The notes under the pieces were generated by a model that worked only from the letters and a program-made list of their open reading frames with translations, made no database searches and was not told the origin of the DNA. From assembly GCA_019614645.1 (NCBI GenBank), contig JABWDB010000003.1:19305001-19369000 (forward strand): 64,000 bases of DNA, read 5' to 3'. Source of the DNA: Stratiolaelaps scimitus. Its lineage: Eukaryota > Arthropoda > Arachnida > Mesostigmata > Laelapidae. Of the stretch, positions 46,101 to 57,716 are shown piece by piece. Positions within the stretch are counted from its first letter, which is position 1. The number at the start of each line of letters is the position of its first letter. A program made the translations under genes and the position numbers.

Positions 46101-46891
46101 CACCACGATGTAACAAATGAACATAATTTCACAACTCGCATGTGAACACGGAAAGTTTTCACCGCGTTCCCCTCCGACCGTGCGTTGACCCCCAAGCCCC
46201 GAGTGCCATCGTGCTGTACAGAGGTTAAATAGCTGCTGCTGAGGGCGGGGCGAGCTCGCGGGGGGTCTCTGTTAGGAAAATATTGCATTGCCGATACAAT
46301 AAGCGACAGACAGAAGAAGTAGGGGCAGGCAGATATTTCGGCCACACCTCTCACACACGTTCAGCAGGAGCGGTCTTATCCCAGCCATGTTCATGCGACT
46401 TTTAGCAAGCAACCAGGAAAAGGAAGAATGGTACTTGTCGAACTACCACTCGGCGACGTCCTGGGGTGAACTGTGCCCACACCGTAGAACACAACGCGGC
46501 ACCACCGGGGCAGCAAGCAAATGCTACCGAGGCAGAGGTTCGATCTGAAAAGGCAAATAGGGCTGGAGATAAAAAAGGGGAAGACAGACACAGAGAGAGA
46601 AAGCGCCAGCCAGGTAAAGGAGAGCCAGCGAGTTAAGTAGCATGAGAAACGAATGAGAGACTGCTGCTAGCGGGTGGCGGCTACATTGGACTCCCCGTCC
46701 CTGTCGATCTACCGAAATGATCATTTAGTTTCTTCAATGACCCCGCTGGCAGCAGTACCCGGGCCAATTTAATAGGTGGCTCAATTGCTCACAAGCTTAC
46801 AGCTAGCAGCAGCCACCGTTGTACAAATGATAGCCATTGTGTTGCTGTCATATTGCTTCCTGGGAGAAGAAAACGGGAGCTAGCTGCTAAT

Positions 46892-46915
46892 AGAGAGAGA
46901 GAGAGAGAGAGAGAG
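46892..46915. repeat. (GA)n microsatellite
   Basis: About twelve GA units. Confidence 0.96.
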
Positions 46916-48248
46916 CGCGACTCAGAGTAGTTGTGTTGGATGAAATAAGAGTGCTGAGTGATAGGAACAACGGGCGCACCAAATAGAATACGATTAATGT
47001 AGTCATACATAAAGCCGCAGTGTATCGCAATTGATTTTGACAATTTTTTCACAAACTATACATACATTATATATAGAAAAAAAGTGGCAAAGATCGGTCA
47101 GCATATAGCAGCGATCCGCTGCATGGTCTTTCGGTGACGGGACCACATCAAGTGACAATCTGCACTTCGTACGTACTCGAAATGTACAGAGGTATTTATT
47201 GTTTGAACAACGCCTAAGTCTTGTTTGGTACTTTTCGACGAAGTCCAACTTGGAGGTGAACAACCATTTTGCAGTCGGGCCATGTGTGTCAGCATCGATA
47301 CGAATTAACCTTGCCCCCCTGTGATCACTGCAGAAGCCTTATACTTACATCCTACCTGAGATTGCTCAGTGCGCACGGTCTCGAAGGATGAGACGCAGGA
47401 GGGGCAGATTGTTAAATCCAATCTTGTAAAGTAGCTTGTCTCTAACACGTTGTCCTTTTGCACCTCGTCCTGCTAACGCGGCCCGTTCGGCCTCTGCCTA
47501 TCTCTTGGTGACAACGATGACAGAGAGAAGTGAGCACCACGAGTTCCAGCCTGTTCTCAGTTGATCTCCCACCAAGTCCCGCTTAGCTATCGAAGCTGTT
47601 AGACTTGTGGGTTAGTGGGCCCGGTTGGCGCCGGCCCGACACCTCGTCGTGCCTTCTTTGCTTCGCACTCCCTCCTGGTCATAGCCGTTCGCCTTCTCTT
47701 GTAGGCGCCGGGGCGCGTTCGTTGAGCGGAGCTCAGTAATGAGGCCTGGGCCAGGCGACCAGAACAAACCAATCGACCAAACCTGCCGCTGAGTCATGTC
47801 TCACACACCCATGCACATACACACACACACACGCTCACATGGCACTGAACTCACCTTGTCCACGGGGATAAGGAGAGACAGGTGGGAGCAACAGTGTTCG
47901 TTTAAAACTCGACAGGATGTCAAGACGCGGGAGCTACAATCAGCCTGTTAGCTCGTTGAACTCCTGGTGGAGGCGGTGGGATGAGGTTACGAATAACAAC
48001 ATGGAGCGCTACTGTTATAAATACATTGTTGATGGAAGACGGCCTTACATCGAAACTGGTCGATGTCCGTCTCGTTCAGTCTATTTCAGTTCGGACTGGA
48101 ACCTCGCGTCGGCTAGAACGAGCATTTTAGAACCGGAGTAGGTGATACAAATAATAGGAACACAGAAGGGCGTTTAGGCTGAACCGTACACTAGTTTAGG
48201 TTGCTAGAAAAAGTTCAGACAAAGTGGTCTGTTGGGCCACAGCTTTTT

Positions 48249-48259
48249 GGGGGGGGGGG
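48249..48259. repeat. G11 homopolymer
   Basis: Run of eleven G; length may be imprecise. Confidence 0.9.
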
Positions 48260-48296
48260 TTTATTCAGGATGCCAGAGAAATCATTTACAGGCAAC

Positions 48297-48316
48297 TATA
48301 TATATATATATATATA
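48297..48316. repeat. (TA)10 microsatellite
   Basis: Ten TA units. Confidence 0.96.
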
Positions 48317-49663
48317 TCGTTGTTTGGACTCTAACGGAATATTTTGCATACACAATCCTCACACGTGATCTCTCTATCCGTCCCCATGATCGATGCGTTT
48401 CGCAGAACCACTAACTGTTCGAAAGGTTAAATATTGACCGTTTACCTTGTCTCGATGCGCAGTGAAACGTTACCTTAAATCGGCTCAATCACCGAAAGTG
48501 TCTGTATTTTTTCCTGGCCTAACTTACAGGAACACCTCGCTAAAGCAGTACGAACAGGCTAAACAGTGCTGCTAACGGTGCTGGATGGCGAAGGCACTCG
48601 GCGAGCAGGAAGAGTCGGTGAGGTGGTGCTCTGTGTAGTACGCTGTCGAGGTTCGGGAATCTCGGAGGAAACCTAATGTGTTGATTGGCGGTACGCACTC
48701 TTTGGACTTCGTCGGAGGTCAGCTGATCCGAAACGCAAATAGACTCTCGGCCGAGCGTGCGAAGCACCTTCTGCGATTCCGCTATTCCCCAGGAGCGGTT
48801 GGCTGAGTCTGCGCGATCCGGCCAAGTGAGAGGAGGTGGCTGTTCTTCGAGGCACACGAAAGAAAATATTGGATGGGGATACGAGTCAGACGGTCGCGGC
48901 GAACGGAGCCAACCTTCCGTGCGTGTTTGGGGGCGGCGGCGGCGGGAGGTTCGCGTCGCAAGGACCACACAGTGCACAGTGAGCTGCTTGGGGACACGTA
49001 GCACCGTGTGCGCCCGGTGCCTTCGTGACAGTATACATGCTTGATGCAGCTCGCTTGGGAAAGCAAACAAACAGAGTGTCTTTGGCGAGCGGTTCCGTGA
49101 CTCAGGCTGCCACGCCAATCAAGTAAATATCACGGGGCACGTGAACAGTCAAGGCGGAGCGGAGGGGGCTAGGGGCAGGATAGACAATCGCATACGAAGG
49201 GCAATGAATAAGCAGTGAGATAAAGGACTTGAAGATATACACAGCTTAATTCAGGTCATCTGGTAGCACTTTTCATCGCGACGGGTGGCATCTTGCAATG
49301 TCCTGCTGTCGATATCTATTGAAGGAAAGTAAATATAATAATAGGGTTAGCTGGGTATACGTACAAGTGGTGTAAAGGTTCGCGATGTATCTTACGTTAC
49401 GGACCAGTCATGTTTCATACTTTCAGCATAAACATCAGTGGTGAAATTTTGCCAGGGTTTGCCAAACTTACCAACAAATAACTTAAAAAATAACTTATAA
49501 AAATCGTGCTCAATACATTACCTCGAGATGATTGTAATGAAAACACATTATCAGAGTGGATTAAAGCCATTCGACAAACAGTGGAAATAAAAGCAAAAGA
49601 TTTATTTATGCAATTGCGTTTAGTTCTAACAGGTTTCTTTTATTATAAAGTTTAAAAATAAAC

Positions 49664-49689
49664 CTTACATGGGCTTCTTACATGGGCTT
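49664..49689. repeat. 13-bp tandem duplication
   Basis: CTTACATGGGCTT occurs twice head to tail. Confidence 0.94.
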
Positions 49690-49795
49690 TTAGTCTCTAT
49701 TAAAAAAAACACTATCTATTATATTATTTTTTGGGAGAACTGAAACCTCTCAGAGCCAACTGAACATCATTATTACTCGTGAATTGAAAAAAAAA

Positions 49796-49815
49796 CAGCG
49801 TTTTTCAGCGTTTTT
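49796..49815. repeat. 10-bp tandem duplication
   Basis: CAGCGTTTTT occurs twice head to tail. Confidence 0.93.
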
Positions 49816-50532
49816 GCTCGAACACAGCTATACATGTTAGTTGGCTTCGTGCGGCTTTGTCCTAAGGCCTTGACATTTATGACATGCCTGTAATTTGAAC
49901 TTTTATGGCTCTTGGTGCACTGAGGTTAGTTACAGTTAAGTGTAGCGCCATTTAGCAGCAGGAGAACATTTGTAAAAGTCTTCGTCCTTCCTAAAACGAT
50001 TTTACCCGATGAATCAAGTGCTTCCACCAGATGTGCCACATTTGCACAACGTATTACAGAAAGCCGTGTACTTCCGCGCGGAGACAGCCGTCGATGCTTC
50101 AAAATGATCTATATACCTGCCGCGGTGTGATGGTATTCTTTGTAAACACATTAAGCGCACCGCCACCTCGAAAATGGATAACGATACGATATGAGCCGAT
50201 AGGTTCTCGCCCATTAAGCCATTTCGAACAGCAGCATCGTAGGACACTGTACTGCTGAGCGTGAAGTGCGACGCCTAACTACGGATTGCTTGATGTCGCC
50301 GGTCCAGAATGACCCGCTCAGACCATGCATGCCATCGAGCCGGATGGCATCCAAACAACTAGATGGGAATTAGGTCCGTCAACCTAACGGCTTGCTAACG
50401 GCCTCCTACCGCTGTCTCGTGCATAGCCTTCCATTGGAAAGAGCACCCTCGAACATCTTGCACCGAACGAACCATCATCGTCTACTTGATTTTTTCTGCA
50501 CTGCCATCCAGCAGAGATGGTGGCAACTGTGT

Positions 50533-50754
50533 CTAACCCTGACTCGCAGCACGGGGTTGCACATGCCGCGCCACAGTAAGCGATCTAAGTAAATATTTGC
50601 ACCTCAGCTCATCTGGCGGCAGCTTCATCACGACGGCAGTGGTACGACCGCCTGCCTTGGGACAGTCTCGTCGAATAGTGTCGTCTGTCTTTGGGGGCTC
50701 ACTCCGATTTATCAGGCGGTGTTGCTGACCATAGCAACAGACTTCTAGGCCCAT
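50533..50754 (-). CDS. Hypothetical ORF, 73 aa, minus strand
   Basis: Begins MGLEVCCYGQQHRLINRSEP and continues through DDTIRRDCPKAGGRTTAVVM to a stop at 50533; the frame is open upstream to 50895. Two more minus frames lie just upstream: 50944-51168 and 51126-51380, in different phases. They look mixed and coding-like in composition, so 50.5-51.4 kb could be a degenerate minus-strand coding relic or several exons. No domain, catalytic motif or retroelement signature is recognised. Confidence 0.2.
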   Translation of the reverse strand: MGLEVCCYGQQHRLINRSEPPKTDDTIRRDCPKAGGRTTAVVMKLPPDELRCKYLLRSLTVARHVQPRAASQG

Positions 50755-51503
50755 TCCTTGAATCCTACCGGTGCTGGCTGTGCTGGTGAGGGTGACGATC
50801 TTGCAGTAGTGCTGTGCCTCGCTATGCTCATAGATAGCTAGGACGTTGAAAATGTTGACCCATCTATATGATCGAAGACACGCTTTGATTATCACAATGA
50901 CGATGATTGTATTTTGCCCACTAGGAAGATCGGTGTGATCGAGCTATAACACGTATGGAACTTTGCTGTAATTTACTTGAACTCGGATTCGACAACAATT
51001 ATTCGCATGGGAGCGCAATTGTCGTATGATACTTTGCGTGAGTTCGGGACGACCTGTGAAATGGCATGTATATTGAACAGCATACTGCTGAGTGGTACCG
51101 TCAGATGATAATCTAACATTTGAGATTACTTGAATATAGTACACATTGAGGCGGTACTGATTAGCCAATCAACTCGTGGAAAGAATCTTGAACTCAGGTT
51201 GCTGTCGTGTCTCAGGTTGTGAGAGCGACACGTAAAGCCAGAGGTGCTATGTAGCACTCGGATAAGATCATCATTTGCGCCTCGGGACAATTCGAGACGT
51301 GAGGACCTTTCCGACGACAACTGACCCCATGTATAATAAGTGGGAAACACATTATCATTGAATGGAGCCAGAACAGTCAAATTAGAGTCAGAGTCCTTTT
51401 ACGTTTCGTCAAAGGGTGAACAATCGTTCCCGAAATATCTCGCGCATTTTAGGCGTCAAAGAGGATACAGCGTGAGCGGATGATGAGCGATTATTCAGTA
51501 TAA

Positions 51504-51549
51504 TCATGTAATTTATTCACAAGAATTAGCTTGTGAATAACTTACATGA
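51504..51549. repeat. 20-bp hairpin, one mismatch, 6-base loop
   Basis: Left arm 51504-51523 (TCATGTAATTTATTCACAAG) pairs with right arm 51530-51549 at 19 of 20 positions; loop AATTAG. It is far longer than chance dyads. Confidence 0.94.
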
Positions 51550-51752
51550 CCATGTTATCGACCACTTTCCAAACACAACTGTGTGAATATTTGTGCGTCA
51601 AAAAACTGCCGGCAACCAGGGCTAGTGTTGCTGTTATACTAACACCAACGAATGGTACCCATTCAGTATGGCTGTCATCCAGCACAGTCGAGAGGCCCGG
51701 TCATGCTGACGCTACCATCACCAACCCTCTAGTGTGTCGTTGTTGTTGCCCG

Positions 51753-51789
51753 TTGTTGCTGCTGTTGCTGTTGTTGTTGTTGTTGTTGT
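51753..51789. repeat. (GTT)n with GCT interruptions
   Basis: About twelve triplets. Confidence 0.95.
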
Positions 51790-52858
51790 CGTTGACTCGT
51801 TCATTGCACCCGATTAAAAACGATCTATTATACTTGCCTGTGAGTATCCAATGTATCTATGCTCAAACATCATCCTTCCTCAAAGAGTCGACCTTCGTCC
51901 TATACTTCTTCTCCTATCGCGTCCTGTCCCCCCGAGTCCAACGCCTATGGTATGAGTTCCTCTACGAGCTCCCGTGAGTCCCCCGTACCCCACGCTCCTC
52001 CGTTCTTCGCGAGTGTAAATATTATGCTTATGATTTTTAGTCGCCGCACAGCCGTCCGTCGTGCCGTCCACCCATCAATGCGTCCGTGTCATTGATACTT
52101 GCTACGCAGTATGCCATCAGCCGGTAGGCGGTGAGCAACCTGGCCGTCGGCAGCTCGAAGGCAGCACCCACTAAGCTATCGTTCGTACTCCTTTCCGGCT
52201 ATCGCTCGCTTCTAACTGACTGACTGAGTGAACATTGACGACGCGGGGGCGTCAGTCACTACGACCCGTACCGTGATCGCCGCCGCCGCCACCACCACCA
52301 ACAACGTTGCTGCTGCTGCTGCTACCTCTGCGGCGTCCACTGCCGCCAGCATAATGATGAATGGACCAGTGTATGTGGCTTGTCTTCCGCCCTTGATAGA
52401 TGAATGAAGAGCCCAACTGGCTCTTGGCGAGGCAGAGGGGGCTCGCATACTGTGCAAGGCTCTCGTCCCTTGCAGCGTGCTGAACTAGCACTTCGCCTCG
52501 AGGACAGCGCACCCGTTTGCCGGCGGTTTACCCATGCGGTCGGGCGTCGGGCGGTCGGGCGTCGGCCAGTTGGACAGAGAGGCAGCGACACGAAGGCAGG
52601 AGGCTAGACACTCATGCTGCTCATCGCGGTATCATCGCTGGTGACAGTGCGGTGTTCGGTGGTTGAGAGCCCCTATAGGAGGAAGGACCAGCTACCACCA
52701 CGAACAGAATAGCAACGGCGCGGCCACGACCGGTAGGCAACACCACGCCGTATCGTCGCGATCGTAGGCAGATCGAGGAATACACTGGCTGGATGAGAAC
52801 ACCGCTCGCGCTGTCAAACCTCAAGTGAAGGACGACACGGGGAACTCCGATACGATAA

Positions 52859-52880
52859 TATATATATATATATATATATA
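52859..52880. repeat. (TA)11 microsatellite
   Basis: Eleven TA units. Confidence 0.97.
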
Positions 52881-52961
52881 GCACAGCCGCAGAACGAGAG
52901 TGCGTAGCTGTCTACTTCGGACGAATCTCTCACTGCTTTCCCCAGCGCTCAGTAACAGCAG

Positions 52962-52984
52962 CAGGAGGAGGAGGAGGAGGAGCA
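52962..52984. repeat. (AGG)n microsatellite
   Basis: About seven AGG units. Confidence 0.95.
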
Positions 52985-53314
52985 GTACCAGCAGTAGCAG
53001 CCCTGGCAACACCATCGCGATCGTCATTATGGATGGCAATCACCTCGTCGACGGCTCTCTTCGGCTCTCATCTCTGATTTAGTGTGGTGTATCTACGGTG
53101 TGTGTGTGTGTCGATACTGCTTGGGTGCCGTCAGGTATCAGGTTCTGAAGGATGAGCGATTAACCACCGACAAAGGCTGAGATGGCTGCGGTAGTCGGAA
53201 CGCAGTGCTAATGTTTAAGTTTGCCAGCAATGATGGCTTGCGAGAGGACGAAGGGAACGGAGAAGTTAATGATACGGGCAAACTGATGCGGCTGCTCTTG
53301 CTGTGAGTTCTGCT

Positions 53315-53336
53315 ACTGCTGCTGCTGCTGCTGCTA
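53315..53336. repeat. (GCT)7 microsatellite
   Basis: Seven GCT units. Confidence 0.96.
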
Positions 53337-53682
53337 ATGACGATGACAACAACGATAAAGATAGGCAAATAATGAGAGAGGGTGCGAGAGAGAGAGAGAG
53401 GTAGTATGGATGAATTATCATAAAATGCTGCATAGAATTCTGCAAGTATGTCTCACTGGTAGGGGTTGGTTAGGTTCGAGAGCAGGAATGACGACGCGAG
53501 CAGGTCCACGATTGAAAATGTTGCTCATTGACATGCACAGTGTCAATTGCAAAAACAAGAATTCTCTACCGGGTGCGTCTCTTCTATAATAGTGATTAAC
53601 TTTCTTTATAGGTCGGCGACTTGGACACTATGTTTTCGAGAGGAGCAGCATGTCCACATTGCATTACGTTATGTCGGCCTAG

Positions 53683-53868
53683 ATGTTGGGCAGTTCATTT
53701 AATCTATCGAACGAATGGGCAATGCCATCAGCAGCAACAGACAAGTTCGAGGTCAACTTCGAACAGCGACGTCTCATGATTGGCGAAGCAGTCGCCTTCG
53801 ACGAATTACTGAAGGCGTCAGAAGAACGTCCAGCTCAGGATATCATTAATAGTAGAACTGCCAATTAA
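53683..53868 (+). CDS. Small hypothetical ORF, 61 aa, with AATAAA just downstream
   Basis: ATG at 53683 to TAA at 53866. The product starts MLGSSFNLSNEWAMPSAATD and has a charged, helix-prone centre (EAVAFDELLKASEERPAQDI). Codon usage favours purine-first triplets and C-ending codons. AATAAA follows within about ten bases of the stop, as expected for a short 3-prime end. Immediately before the ATG is an in-frame TAG; upstream of that the same frame is open back to an acceptor-like TTTATAG at 53611. So the ATG may start the protein, or CCTAG may be an acceptor. No family is recognised. Confidence 0.27.
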   Translation: MLGSSFNLSNEWAMPSAATDKFEVNFEQRRLMIGEAVAFDELLKASEERPAQDIINSRTAN

Positions 53869-54313
53869 TAATAAAAGCACCGCTGGTGTTGTCGCTTCGT
53901 TACAATTATCCGTATTTTCACACAACTCACTTTTACGTAAACCAGGCGTCATACAGCCCACAACATCAGATAGGCCCCCTGCTCTCATATTGCCCATTTT
54001 CCATAATAAAAATACAACATGGCCGAAGCTCATTCTTTCCCTCACTTATTCTCCTTGAACGTCCTCAAGAAAATCGGCGGTTATTAACCAACATCGTACT
54101 GAAAGAAAGAGGAACACGTGGACACTATTTTCGTCGGCGATATGATCAAATAGACGAGTTGATATTTCTGAACATTGCTCTCTTTGCAACACATTGCTCA
54201 AAAACACACTTCATCAGGTTCAAATTTGTTCCCTAGCTTCTACTACTCCCAAAACGAATTGAGTCGGCCGGCGACATCTGGTGACATCGACAGCACGACA
54301 CCGCAGCTACCGA

Positions 54314-54314
54314 G

Positions 54315-54353
<39 letters not shown>

Positions 54354-54384
54354 AACACGCTATATATATATATATAAACACGCT
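54314..54384. repeat. CA and duplicated TA-AACACGCT repeat
   Basis: A CA run passes into a TA run ending AAACACGCT; then a second TA run with the same AAACACGCT end follows, an apparent tandem copy of the TA-plus-tail unit. Confidence 0.93.
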
Positions 54385-55262
54385 TTCTAGTGAAGATACA
54401 GCATGAGAGAAAAAGGCTACAACGGGAGGTGGAGATGCTATCTATTCCTCTATCTATTTATCGCGGACTGTGCTGTCGGTTGTCGTCGACGAAGACGGGG
54501 ATGTTGTCGTCGCCGTCATTCGGTTGTCGACGACATCAATCGCCGTCGCCATGCAGCGGTGCTTGTTGCGTGCCCCGTTCCGACCAAGGCAACTTCGTTT
54601 GCCTTTCGATCAGCGATTGCTTTCCTGCGCTCGACTGCTGCGGAACAAGTCGGTACCTGGCTGGCCGGCGTCGGGCGTCGAACCATCGCCTTGTTGGTGA
54701 GGCGGCAGTCTCGCACGGGATCCGCGCGTTCACCGCTGCTCTCACGAACAACCGCCGCGCTTTACCGAAGCCACGAACCGCGTAGCGTCGCGAATCATCG
54801 TCACAGCCTGAGCAGAACTAGAGAGAAGGCAAGCAGAGTAAAGAAGAGTTCTCCGGCCGACTACGACTAGTTGTTGTTTGCCGAGCTACGACGGTACGGG
54901 ATGACTAGTTACGAGCGCGCTATGAACGAGTCAACGAAGAGCCGTTTGCCGGGTAGGAGTACGGACGACGAATTCGGCCTGCTTGCCGGCCGAATTTAGC
55001 TACGGCGATAGTCACTCACAACTGGAACTACGGCTACTGCTACCGCTGTCGCGACGAGAGGGGAACGACAACGCTGATACGGAATGACAACAAGAACGAC
55101 ACAGCACGAACAACACGAACGGTAACGATAGTGGATAGATAGCTAGCTCGGTATTTGCATTCGAGATGTTATCGCCATCGCCGCCGCCGCCCCTTCCCAT
55201 TGGGACACTTACACGCAACTGACCTGTGCAGACAAAAACACATTCACTCACAAATATTAACA

Positions 55263-55263
55263 G

Positions 55264-55296
<33 letters not shown>
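55263..55296. repeat. (AC)n(AT)n compound microsatellite
   Basis: About eight AC units followed by about ten AT units. Confidence 0.96.
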
Positions 55297-57073
55297 GCCA
55301 CGGATGTGACACTGAGGGGCAGCAACATGCAGAAATACGTTTCACAAATGTAAACCGTATAACAGAGAGTAGAAACCGTACTGGTGGTGTTGCCGATGCG
55401 CTATGCGGGACACTATGGGCACCATGGGAATTTCACTTCTCGACGAACCACAATAGTGTTAGCAGCGTCTGCGTAAGAGGCTGTTGCTCGTCGTTTGGCC
55501 CAAACGGTTCATCCATCGGTGAAAAGATTTGCTTGCACTTGAATAGCGTAGAAGGCGGGAAGGACTTACGAAGGGAACTGTACGTTTGTATAGTGTGAAA
55601 TAACGAATGAGGAAAACCGAGGTTGTAACGCAGATTTTGCAGGCATCTACAAAGCTCATCAGCATACATGTGTACTCTATCTCAAGTGCTACAATGCACG
55701 TTGCAAAACAGCAGAATCAGAGTCAGCGGCTCTGGTCAGCCTTCGTTTCGTCATTGATAAGATGTTCCTGAATACCCATATCCACATACATATACACACA
55801 CACCGACAACCTGCAGGCTGTGTACGATACCGCATATTGTCGCGTTCGATTGGTCCAATCAATAGATATCCTAAGAAGAATACCAGATGCATATTCTAAA
55901 GCAGTATGTTCACGGCACGTTCTTCAAATGACCTGGGTTGTTGTAAATAGATATGGATAAGCATATATGATATGGGATAACAGAATGATTTAGCTGGGAC
56001 TCGAATAACTGGCAGTCTCTGAATTACATTAATATTTTTCTTTTTTCTGACGAAGCGTTTTCTTGAGCCCAAATTTTCTTGAGTTTTCTACGGCCGGTTA
56101 TACCAGAGGTGTGAACAGCAATCATTGTTCATTAGTCCCTCAGCAATGTTCAAATTGTGATGCTAAACATTAGTTGAGCAAATCAGGCGGTTACTGCTTG
56201 TTATGACACTTGTATGATACTATACGTGTTGAGCGCTATGTTAAATATTGAGGGGTGCGAGTTAGCGAAATAATTATGCATAGACATCCATAATTTATCG
56301 ACGTTAATCGATAGGATCGATTTTCCGCCACCTCAAGTTTGCATAATGGTCTACGGCTCCATCCGTTAAATGATCCACAGAGTTTTCCCCTCATCCAGAT
56401 GTTCAGTGTACTAATCGTGCTGCCATCTCCGGAGGAACTTAAACTCATCCTTGGTCAGGTTAGAGTGAGGACGGCGAAGGGACAAGCTCCGGGTGTTGGT
56501 GACGCCAGACAGCTTTTCAAGAACAAGAACCCCCTCAATCGCCGCCGCCGCCGTCCAGCCCCCGAGACACATTCCCCCAAGCGAGGGTTACCCGGTAAAA
56601 AGAAAAACACTCTTAGTATCTTTGTCTCGCTCATGCTCATGGTGAAGTTCAAAATCACCTGGTTGTCTGGCTTTATCTCTGCGTTCTGTCGCCGGCGACT
56701 CGGCTTGGCTCGCCCGCCCGCCCAGTGGAACTTGCAAGCCCTTTTCTTTCGTTGCTGTCTGTGATATCTTGGATGTCCCTCGCTTGGCCTCCGATCTCTG
56801 CCGCCTCCGCCGCCGCTCCCGCTGCTGTTCCTATCTTTGGCTATTTCTTTGGATGGCAAGCCCCGCTACGAGTACTGCCACCACTCCACTACGGCCAGTG
56901 GTACCAGTGGGTGTGCTAGCGCTGAGGGTAGCAGTAGTCGGGCAGTAAGTGCAGACGTGGGCGCTGCCTGTCTGCCTGTCTACGTACCGCTCGATGGTGG
57001 CTAAGATAGAGCGGAGCGGATCACTGCTGGCAGCAGGGTTGACTGAAGTTGATCTGAAGGAGAAGCTGCTTCG

Positions 57074-57685
57074 ATGGAGAAGGAAGATGATTTCCATAAA
57101 ATATTCGAATACGACGACAACACTGCCGCTGCTACCACGCCGCCTCTGAGGCAGCAGCAGCAGCAACTGCCGCCTCTACGACTCCTTGCTGGCTGGGGGT
57201 CGTTTGGGGGTGAGCCGACCGGGCTCCGCTTTTCCCATCCCGTGGGGAGGGGGGTGCGATTTTGCTTCTGCGCTGGCAGTTCCTTCGTCGTCGTCGTCTC
57301 TTTCTTATTTTTTTTCGTCTTCGACAGGAAGTACGGCAAGAGCTTGCCGGGAAGACGTTGTCGGCTTTCACGACAGCAGCCCGCTCTGCTCACCCGGGAC
57401 GAGTTGAGGGACATGGCGCGGTGTGGCAGGAGCGAGCCATCCAGCCAGCCTGTTTCGCCTGCTCGCACTTCTAACTCGCTGCTGGCTGCCCGCTCGCTCG
57501 CTCGCCTTACTGATGCTGGTTTCCTCGCGACGAGATGGCTCCATGCAGCCACCGTCGTCCGGAGGTCGACGCTCGGTGGTTGCAAGTTCAAAGAGAGAGA
57601 AAGAGAGCGAGAGAGAGAGGATACGAGGCGCAAGAGATGGCAAAAAGCAGCACCAGTTTCAGCAGAAGTGCGATATTCCTTTTGA
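57074..57685 (+). CDS. Hypothetical ORF, 203 aa
   Basis: ATG with G at +4; the product begins MEKEDDFHKIFEYDDNTAAA, an acidic, natural-looking start, then a short Gln run, a hydrophobic stretch (SSFVVVVSFLFFFVF) and a basic Arg/Glu tail encoded by a GA repeat. A 210-codon minus frame overlaps almost entirely, and other plus frames are open too, so compositional stop loss in CpG-rich DNA is a serious alternative. A donor TCG|GTGAGT lies at 57711, just beyond the stop. No domain recognised. Confidence 0.2.
   Translation: MEKEDDFHKIFEYDDNTAAATTPPLRQQQQQLPPLRLLAGWGSFGGEPTGLRFSHPVGRGVRFCFCAGSSFVVVVSFLFFFVFDRKYGKSLPGRRCRLSRQQPALLTRDELRDMARCGRSEPSSQPVSPARTSNSLLAARSLARLTDAGFLATRWLHAATVVRRSTLGGCKFKEREREREREDTRRKRWQKAAPVSAEVRYSF
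57592..57619. repeat. (GA)n microsatellite
   Basis: About fourteen GA units with small interruptions. Confidence 0.95.
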
Positions 57686-57710
57686 AGTCGCTTCCCTTCT
57701 TCCCATCTCG

Positions 57711-57716
57711 GTGAGT
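57711..57716 (+). other. Strong 5-prime splice site candidate
   Basis: TCG|GTGAGT at the edge of the CpG-rich tract. A frame with ATGs at 57513 and 57543 reaches this donor in phase 0, the phase needed to join the candidate exon at 62469. Confidence 0.28.

Larger units (their letters stand above)
42607..50532. other. Long stretch without an assignable gene
   Basis: Alternates AT-rich DNA (42.6-43.5, 46.7-47.3, 49.2-50.0 kb) with GC-rich DNA (43.6-44.1, 45.4-46.3, 47.4-47.8, 48.5-49.2 kb). The GC-rich parts carry overlapping frames of 100-192 codons on both strands (for example 48540-49118 minus), none recognised. Several microsatellites and short tandem duplications are listed separately. 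Confidence 0.55.
51381..53682. other. Repeat- and CpG-rich, no gene seen
   Basis: Holds the 20-bp hairpin at 51504-51549 and GTT, GCC, ACC, CTG, TA, GGA and GT repeats. Frames up to 143 codons are low-complexity or unrecognised. Confidence 0.55.
53869..57073. other. Mixed, no assignable gene
   Basis: Includes CA/TA repeats at 54314-54384 and 55263-55296, CpG-rich DNA at 54400-55270 with overlapping 130-155 codon frames, AT-rich DNA at 55.6-56.3 kb and the start of a CpG-rich tract at 56.4 kb. A 9-bp hairpin occurs at 54971-54996. Confidence 0.55.

Noticed and set aside
54670..54690. Minus-strand B-box match GGTTCGACGCC
   Set aside because: No A box at a usable distance upstream on that strand.
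56455..56859. 134-codon minus frame with a RKKR...GGR stretch recalling a neuropeptide precursor
   Set aside because: It has no ATG start, no signal peptide, and only a single possible peptide copy.
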